10,073 nt of DNA from DAOVDI01 sp965373045. Its GTDB lineage: Bacteria > Acidobacteriota > Aminicenantia > Aminicenantales > Aminicenantaceae. The position numbers were made by a program, and so were the translations under genes. Shown here in pieces: positions 6,444-10,073 of the stretch. Position 1 is the first letter of the stretch, and each line of letters opens with the position of its first letter. A model generated the notes under the pieces. It did not search any database. It was not told the DNA's origin and worked only from the letters and a program-made list of their open reading frames with translations. The stretch spans positions 1-10,073 of the forward strand of contig CBDVEQ010000102.1 of the NCBI GenBank assembly GCA_965373045.1, given 5' to 3'.

Positions 6444-6472
6444 ATGTTAATATGCTTCATGAAATCTGTCAA
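6444..6472 (-). promoter_or_regulatory. Promoter of the coiled-coil gene
   Basis: A perfect TTGACA (6472-6467) and TAACAT (6449-6444) are 17 bases apart on the minus strand. Transcription would start near 6437, leaving a 16-17 base leader that carries the AGAGGAG ribosome site. The -10 context ATATTAACATAAA is also found upstream of gltX. Confidence 0.6.
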
Positions 6473-6580
6473 TTCTCCTATTTCTATTATCCAATGTATC
6501 TTATTTTCCCAAAGAACAGTTTTGTATTCAATCGCCTTCCAGGACTATTAGGGGGGTGAATTTTGTTTACATTTCTCTCA

Positions 6581-6590
6581 CCCATATGGG
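6581..6590. repeat. Palindrome CCCATATGGG within a G-rich inverted repeat
   Basis: A perfect 10-bp palindrome in the divergent region between the coiled-coil and HD-GYP genes. Its left part also pairs with GGGTGA at 6554-6559 (TCACCC at 6578-6583, 18-base loop). It could be an operator or alternative mRNA hairpins; it lies outside the core of both candidate promoters. Confidence 0.35.
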
Positions 6591-6607
6591 GGATAGAGTA
6601 AAAGAAA

Positions 6608-6631
6608 GGATTCGAGGATTCAAGGGTTCAA
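6608..6631. repeat. Three tandem 8-bp units (GGATTCGA, GGATTCAA, GGGTTCAA)
   Basis: Adjacent units differ by one base each, ending in GTG. It lies about 45 bases before the HD-GYP promoter. The 288-base gap 6421-6708 otherwise holds only the two promoters and the palindrome. Confidence 0.5.
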
Positions 6632-6652
6632 GTGCTTTTCTCGCTTTTCTTC

Positions 6653-6681
6653 TTTACCCTTTTCAATAAATAAAGTATAAA
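6653..6681 (+). promoter_or_regulatory. Candidate promoter of the HD-GYP gene
   Basis: TTTACC (6653-6658) and TATAAA (6676-6681) are 17 bases apart, matching consensus at 4/6 and 5/6. Transcription would begin near 6688, about 21 bases before the GTG start and upstream of the TAGGA ribosome site. Confidence 0.45.
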
Positions 6682-6708
6682 AGAGAAAATAGTTACTAGG
6701 AAAAAGTT

Positions 6709-7803
6709 GTGAAAAAAAGTAAAAAAGTCCTGCTCGCTGAGAAAAATCAACGAATCCGGTTGCAAATATCCGGATTTTTGAAAAAGCAGAAGATACAAAT
6801 TGAGGAAGTCTCATCTGCCGAGATGGTCATGGAACTATTAAACCATACTGACAGCTATGCTCTTCTCATCCTTGATCTTGACAACATCCAGGCAAACGAC
6901 ATGGAAATTTTGCGCAGCATCAGGGATCATGACCGGCAGATGGATATTTGCATCCTAGGACTGGATAAAAAACCGGATCTTGCTGTTTCTCTACTTAATA
7001 AGGGTATTATCGATCACGTAGGCAGCGTCTCCAACATTGCAGGCCTTTATGCCGCTGCAATAAATGCTATCGAGAAAAGACATCTATTCGATGCCAATTT
7101 GATCTTCGACCAGAGATTAAAACAATTAAAGACAGAGCAGAAAAAAAATCAAAGACAGGCATCCAATCTCGAGGAGATCTATGACTCGACTCTTGAAAAC
7201 CTCATGACGGCTCTGGATATCAGAGACGTCGAAACCTTCGGACACTCAAAAACCGTTGCAAAATACAGCCAGGTCCTGGCACAGATACTGGGCATCAATG
7301 ACGAACAAAAGCTGGATAACATCCGTAAAGGAGCTCTCCTTCACGATATAGGGAAAATTGCTATTCCTGACTCGATCCTTAAAAAACCGGGCTCTCTATC
7401 ACCAGGGGAATGGATAAAAATCAAGCTCCACCCTTCTCTCGGGTTTGGCTTGATCAAAGAGATCAAACTTGTTAAAGAAATTGGAAATATAATTCTTTAC
7501 CATCACGAACGGTATGACGGCACCGGTTACCCCGGCCGCAAAAAAAAGGACCAAATCCCATTTGAAGCACGTATTTTTTCTTTAGCCGATGCCCTGGACG
7601 CAATAACCTCACACAGGCCTTATCGTGACAGAAAGAGTTTTTCTTTTGCCAGGGAAGAAATCCTGAATAATTCCGGGACCCAGTTTGATCCCGTTATCGT
7701 CAATGCCTTCAATTCACTGGATCTTAAAAAATGGGAAAAGATCCGATTCAAAACGACAACACTGCTACCGTCATTTGAAGAGATGCTTACGCTATTTAAG
7801 TAA
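6709..7803 (+). CDS. Receiver-like/HD-GYP cyclic-di-GMP phosphodiesterase (RpfG-type)
   Basis: Predicted to hydrolyse cyclic di-GMP in the cytoplasm with a metal centre. The 364 residues start at GTG 6709, preceded by TAGGA at an 8-base spacing; the start gives a typical receiver opening, KKVLLAE. The receiver-like domain (about 5-120) keeps D56 (LLILD) at the phosphoacceptor site. It has only E11 for the acidic pair and no Lys-Pro near 105-108, so it may not be phosphorylated normally. A helical linker (about 120-160) leads to the HD-GYP domain (about 160-345) with every signature residue visible: H179, the HD pair H212-D213 followed by IGKIAIPD, H241-P, HHERYDGTGYP (265-275) and D294 in ADALDAITSHRPYR. 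The family opposes GGDEF enzymes, and one lies 1.6 kb away on the same strand with an equally degenerate receiver. No histidine kinase is in the window. The gene ends at a two-way terminator shared with prmC. Confidence 0.95.
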   Translation: MKKSKKVLLAEKNQRIRLQISGFLKKQKIQIEEVSSAEMVMELLNHTDSYALLILDLDNIQANDMEILRSIRDHDRQMDICILGLDKKPDLAVSLLNKGIIDHVGSVSNIAGLYAAAINAIEKRHLFDANLIFDQRLKQLKTEQKKNQRQASNLEEIYDSTLENLMTALDIRDVETFGHSKTVAKYSQVLAQILGINDEQKLDNIRKGALLHDIGKIAIPDSILKKPGSLSPGEWIKIKLHPSLGFGLIKEIKLVKEIGNIILYHHERYDGTGYPGRKKKDQIPFEARIFSLADALDAITSHRPYRDRKSFSFAREEILNNSGTQFDPVIVNAFNSLDLKKWEKIRFKTTTLLPSFEEMLTLFK

Positions 7804-7829
7804 AAAAAAGCCTCCCTTAGCCTTTTTTT
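7802..7829. terminator. Two-way terminator between the HD-GYP gene and prmC
   Basis: An A-tract (7802-7809), a short stem (GCCT at 7810-7813 with AGCC at 7819-7822, one C-C mismatch, loop CCCTT) and a T-tract (7823-7829) form a hairpin with T-tracts on both strands, suited to ending transcription from each side. It uses the last bases of the HD-GYP gene and the last codons of prmC (the Lys-Lys-Gly end), as only 13 bases lie between the two stop codons. The GC part of the stem is short, so strength is uncertain. Confidence 0.6.
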
Positions 7830-8662
7830 GCTACAATAATTCTAGGAATCCCATTCAAATCATGAACGCTTTCTATCCGGCTCCAACCACTGCCGAAAAG
7901 ATTCATTGATCTATCCTTCTGTCCCCATCCGATCTCAAAGATCAGGTAACCCCCCGGTTTTAAATATGCACAGCTCTTCCGGATAAGGATGGATATCGCT
8001 TCCATCCCGGTCCTGCCAGAAACAAGCGCTTTTTTCGGCTCATAGCTTCTGATCTCCTCCTGAAGTGCGTCCCATTCAAACTCTGCAACATAAGGAGGAT
8101 TGGACAGGAGAAAATCACACCGCCCCTCAAGACCCATATTTTTAAGAGGTTCAAACCAGCTTCCACGTATGAACCTGATATTTTCCACATCCAGAGCCCG
8201 GGCATTTTGTTTTGCTGTTTTTAAAGCGGTCCCAGAGACATCGGTTGCCAAAACCTCAAAACCAGGCAGCTCTTTTGCCAGAGACAGGGAGATGTTTCCA
8301 CTTCCGGTTCCCAGATCCACAATAAGGCCTTTCTCCCCCCCGGATAATTGGATCACGCGTTCAACTATAAGTTCGGTTTCTGGCCGGGGTATGACAACGT
8401 TTTTATTTGTATGGAAGGAATTTGACCAAAAATCCTTCTTCCCTAAAAGATAAGCAAGTGGAAGACCTTTAAGCCTTTTAGCTATTTGCCTGCGGAAACG
8501 CCTGAATACTGCCCTGGAGACGGTCTGTTCAGGATAAGCATGGAACTGCGCCTCGGTTACAGATGCTGTTAACATAACGAGCAGTCTGGAATCCAGTTCC
8601 GGCATGGGAAGATCCTTGAGACGATCCTTCCCCTCTAAAAATAGGGATTGTAATGAGTTCAT
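7817..8662 (-). CDS. prmC: Release-factor glutamine N5-methyltransferase PrmC (HemK)
   Basis: Transfers a methyl group from S-adenosylmethionine to the glutamine of the GGQ motif in release factors, raising termination efficiency. The 281 residues match the family. An N-terminal helical domain (about 1-75) that grips the release factor precedes the Rossmann methyltransferase domain. Diagnostic motifs are PRPETE (92-97), the AdoMet loop DLGTGSG (116-122), the acidic D141 that usually holds the ribose, and the catalytic NPPY (188-191), followed by the usual IGWGQ (244-248). The start at 8662 is the only possible one, since a stop codon lies four codons upstream in frame; its ribosome site is weak. 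It follows prfA, which encodes its substrate, after 39 bases, the common bacterial order. The 3' end lies in the shared terminator. Confidence 0.96.
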   Translation of the reverse strand: MNSLQSLFLEGKDRLKDLPMPELDSRLLVMLTASVTEAQFHAYPEQTVSRAVFRRFRRQIAKRLKGLPLAYLLGKKDFWSNSFHTNKNVVIPRPETELIVERVIQLSGGEKGLIVDLGTGSGNISLSLAKELPGFEVLATDVSGTALKTAKQNARALDVENIRFIRGSWFEPLKNMGLEGRCDFLLSNPPYVAEFEWDALQEEIRSYEPKKALVSGRTGMEAISILIRKSCAYLKPGGYLIFEIGWGQKDRSMNLFGSGWSRIESVHDLNGIPRIIVAKKG

Positions 8663-8701
8663 TGGATTAACTCACTCGCGGGAATGGACTTCAATAGACT
8701 C

Positions 8702-9754
8702 CTATTGCCTTTGATAATGCAGAACCAGCGCATTGATAAATTCATCAAGATCGCCATTCAGGATGTTCTCTAATTTATGAATAGAACGGTTCAGCCGGTG
8801 GTCGGTAACTCGCGATTGCGGGAAATTGTATGTCCGGATCTTTTCGCTTCGTTCTCCGGTGCCAACCTGTGACTTTCTGTTGTCAGAAATCTGTTTGTTC
8901 TGCTCGGATTGGGCGACATCCAAAAGCCGGGAACGCAGGATCTTCAAGGCTTTTTCTTTGTTTCTGTGCTGAGACTTTTCATCCTGGCAGGAAACAACCA
9001 TTCCGGTCGGCTTGTGAGTGACCCGGATGGCCGTATAGTTGCGATTGACATTCTGTCCTCCAGGACCTGATGCTCCGAATGCCTCAATTTTAAGCTCTTT
9101 GGGATCGATCTTTATATCAACATCATCAGCCTCTGGCAGGACAGCCACCGTGATCGTAGACGTATGGATGCGGCCGCTGGTTTCAGTCTGTGGAACTCGC
9201 TGAACACGATGAACACCACTTTCATATTTCAACCGGGAAAACACACGTTTTCCCTGTATATTGATGATGATCTCTTTTAATCCGCCAATAGGAGAGTAAC
9301 TGGAACTCATCACTTCAAAACGCCAGCCTTTATTTTCCGCAAAACGAGTATACATACGGAAGAGGTCCTGGGCAAACAAGGATGCTTCATCTCCCCCAGC
9401 CCCGGCTCGAATCTCCAAAAAAACATTTTTTTCGTCGTTGGGGTCTGTCGGGAGAAGCAGGATCCTGAGTTCCTCTCTCAGCTTATCGATATTCTGCTGA
9501 AGGTTCTTGATCTCATCCTCGGCCATTTCACGTAATTCCAAATCAGAATTCGCATCAGATACAATACCTCTCGAATCCTCCAGTTCTTTCTGCAGCTTTA
9601 AGTATTCGTCATATTTTTTGACAATGGGCTCCAACCTAGAACGTTCTTTGGATGTTTCTTTGAGCTTTTGATGATCAGAAACTAGTTTGGGATCGGAAAG
9701 AACTGTAAGGAGAGAGTTATACTTTTTCTTTATATCGTCCAGATCTTGAAGCAT
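8702..9754 (-). CDS. prfA: Peptide chain release factor 1
   Basis: Recognises UAA and UAG in the ribosomal A site and triggers release of the finished chain. The 350 residues cover all four domains. The catalytic GGQ is at 232-234 in GASGPGGQNVN. The stop-codon-reading PxT tripeptide is P188-Q189-T190, in place of the more usual PAT, followed by ETSGRIHTS; the PxT form marks release factor 1 rather than 2 (SPF). RAGAGGDEAS (116-125) and YNFPQSRVTDHR (309-320) are further family signatures. There is no internal frameshift. The ATG at 9754 lies 5 bases after the rpmE stop codon and has no Shine-Dalgarno sequence, so translation probably depends on ribosomes finishing rpmE. The next gene, prmC, encodes the enzyme that methylates Q234. 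Confidence 0.98.
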   Translation of the reverse strand: MLQDLDDIKKKYNSLLTVLSDPKLVSDHQKLKETSKERSRLEPIVKKYDEYLKLQKELEDSRGIVSDANSDLELREMAEDEIKNLQQNIDKLREELRILLLPTDPNDEKNVFLEIRAGAGGDEASLFAQDLFRMYTRFAENKGWRFEVMSSSYSPIGGLKEIIINIQGKRVFSRLKYESGVHRVQRVPQTETSGRIHTSTITVAVLPEADDVDIKIDPKELKIEAFGASGPGGQNVNRNYTAIRVTHKPTGMVVSCQDEKSQHRNKEKALKILRSRLLDVAQSEQNKQISDNRKSQVGTGERSEKIRTYNFPQSRVTDHRLNRSIHKLENILNGDLDEFINALVLHYQRQ

Positions 9755-9759
9755 TAGCG

Positions 9760-9966
9760 CTATTTTTTAGAATCGCCATATCTTTTCCTGAATTTTTCTA
9801 CACGGCCGGCACTGTCAATGAATTTTTGTTTTCCAGTAAAAAACGGATGGCATTTGGAACAGATCTCAATGCGAATCTCTTTAGATGTCGATCGAGTGAT
9901 GAATGAGTTACCACACGCACAGGTCACTGTAGCTTCTACATATTCAGGGTGGATATCTTTCTTCAT
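9760..9966 (-). CDS. rpmE: 50S ribosomal protein L31, zinc-binding type
   Basis: A 68-residue protein of the large ribosomal subunit that helps bridge the two subunits. MKKDIHPEYVEATVTCACGN and CSKCHPFFTGKQ are the family signatures. All four zinc-binding cysteines are present (C16, C18, C36, C39), so this is the zinc-containing form and not the cysteine-free paralogue that many bacteria use when zinc is scarce. The ribosome site AAGGAGAG lies 6 bases before the ATG, and a strong promoter lies just upstream, so this is the first gene of the rpmE-prfA-prmC operon. Confidence 0.98.
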   Translation of the reverse strand: MKKDIHPEYVEATVTCACGNSFITRSTSKEIRIEICSKCHPFFTGKQKFIDSAGRVEKFRKRYGDSKK

Positions 9967-9991
9967 TTTGAACTCTCCTTAGTGGTGGTGT

Positions 9992-10020
9992 ATTATAACA
10001 AATAAATCTCTCAGAGTCGA
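9992..10020 (-). promoter_or_regulatory. Promoter of the rpmE-prfA-prmC operon
   Basis: A perfect TATAAT (9997-9992) with TCGACT (10020-10015) 17 bases upstream on the minus strand. Transcription would start near 9985, leaving a leader of about 19 bases with the AAGGAGAG ribosome site. It is the best -10 element in the window. Confidence 0.65.
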
Positions 10021-10030
10021 TAAGAGTTTA

Positions 10031-10057
10031 TTGGGTTTTTTGGGTTCATTGAGTTAT
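10031..10057. repeat. Three degenerate tandem 9-bp units (TTGGGTTTT, TTGGGTTCA, TTGAGTTAT)
   Basis: Adjacent units share TTGGGTT or TTGAGTT at a 9-base period, just upstream of the rpmE promoter. The second unit contains GGGTTCA, also found in the 8-bp array at 6608-6631. The right edge of the window (10058-10073) holds nothing else recognisable. Confidence 0.4.
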
Positions 10058-10073
10058 TTCAATAAAATTTAAC

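Noticed and set aside
6608..6631. CRISPR-like array
   Set aside because: Units are 8 bp, adjacent and without spacers; no cas gene is present.
8100..8453. 117-codon open frame on the plus strand opposite prmC
   Set aside because: It is antisense to a well-conserved methyltransferase gene and shows no recognisable protein features.

Overview
The window is about 10 kb of AT-leaning bacterial chromosome (no plasmid, phage or transposon genes seen). It carries nine complete protein genes and one cut off by the left edge. Core genes (gltX, rpmE, prfA, prmC) point to a stable chromosomal region. Secreted six-bladed beta-propeller proteins with a GQGPGEF-type motif, several cyclic-di-GMP proteins with degenerate receivers and short G-rich intergenic repeats remind me of deep-branching Gram-negative lineages such as Aminicenantes/Acidobacteriota. 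That assignment is an impression; nothing in the window proves it.

Layout. Positions 1-1239 (minus strand) look like one operon: two small paralogous secreted peptides, each with two CX6C pairs, then a secreted beta-propeller protein that runs off the left edge. A 245-base gap (1240-1484) follows, holding a candidate promoter, a hairpin in the leader and a REP-like inverted repeat. gltX (1485-2903, minus) encodes glutamyl-tRNA synthetase and may be leaderless. A divergent control region with an 11-bp tandem repeat separates it from a large diguanylate cyclase (3113-5101, plus) built as receiver-GAF-GGDEF-PilZ. Convergent to it, with shared stop codons, lies an unrecognised 440-residue coiled-coil protein (5098-6420, minus). 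Another divergent promoter region leads to a receiver/HD-GYP c-di-GMP phosphodiesterase (6709-7803, plus). Last comes the rpmE-prfA-prmC translation operon (9966 down to 7817, minus), which meets the HD-GYP gene at a compact two-way terminator.

How the genes may work together. The cyclase makes c-di-GMP and the HD-GYP protein is predicted to degrade it. Both start with receiver domains that keep the phosphoacceptor-position Asp but lack the usual Lys and most of the acidic pocket. The coiled-coil gene between them is a candidate partner by position only. The translation operon joins ribosomal protein L31, release factor 1 and the methyltransferase that modifies the GGQ glutamine of release factor 1. 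The least explained part is the peptide/beta-propeller cassette, which resembles in layout the small NVEALA peptides next to six-bladed propeller genes in Bacteroides, without evident sequence identity.
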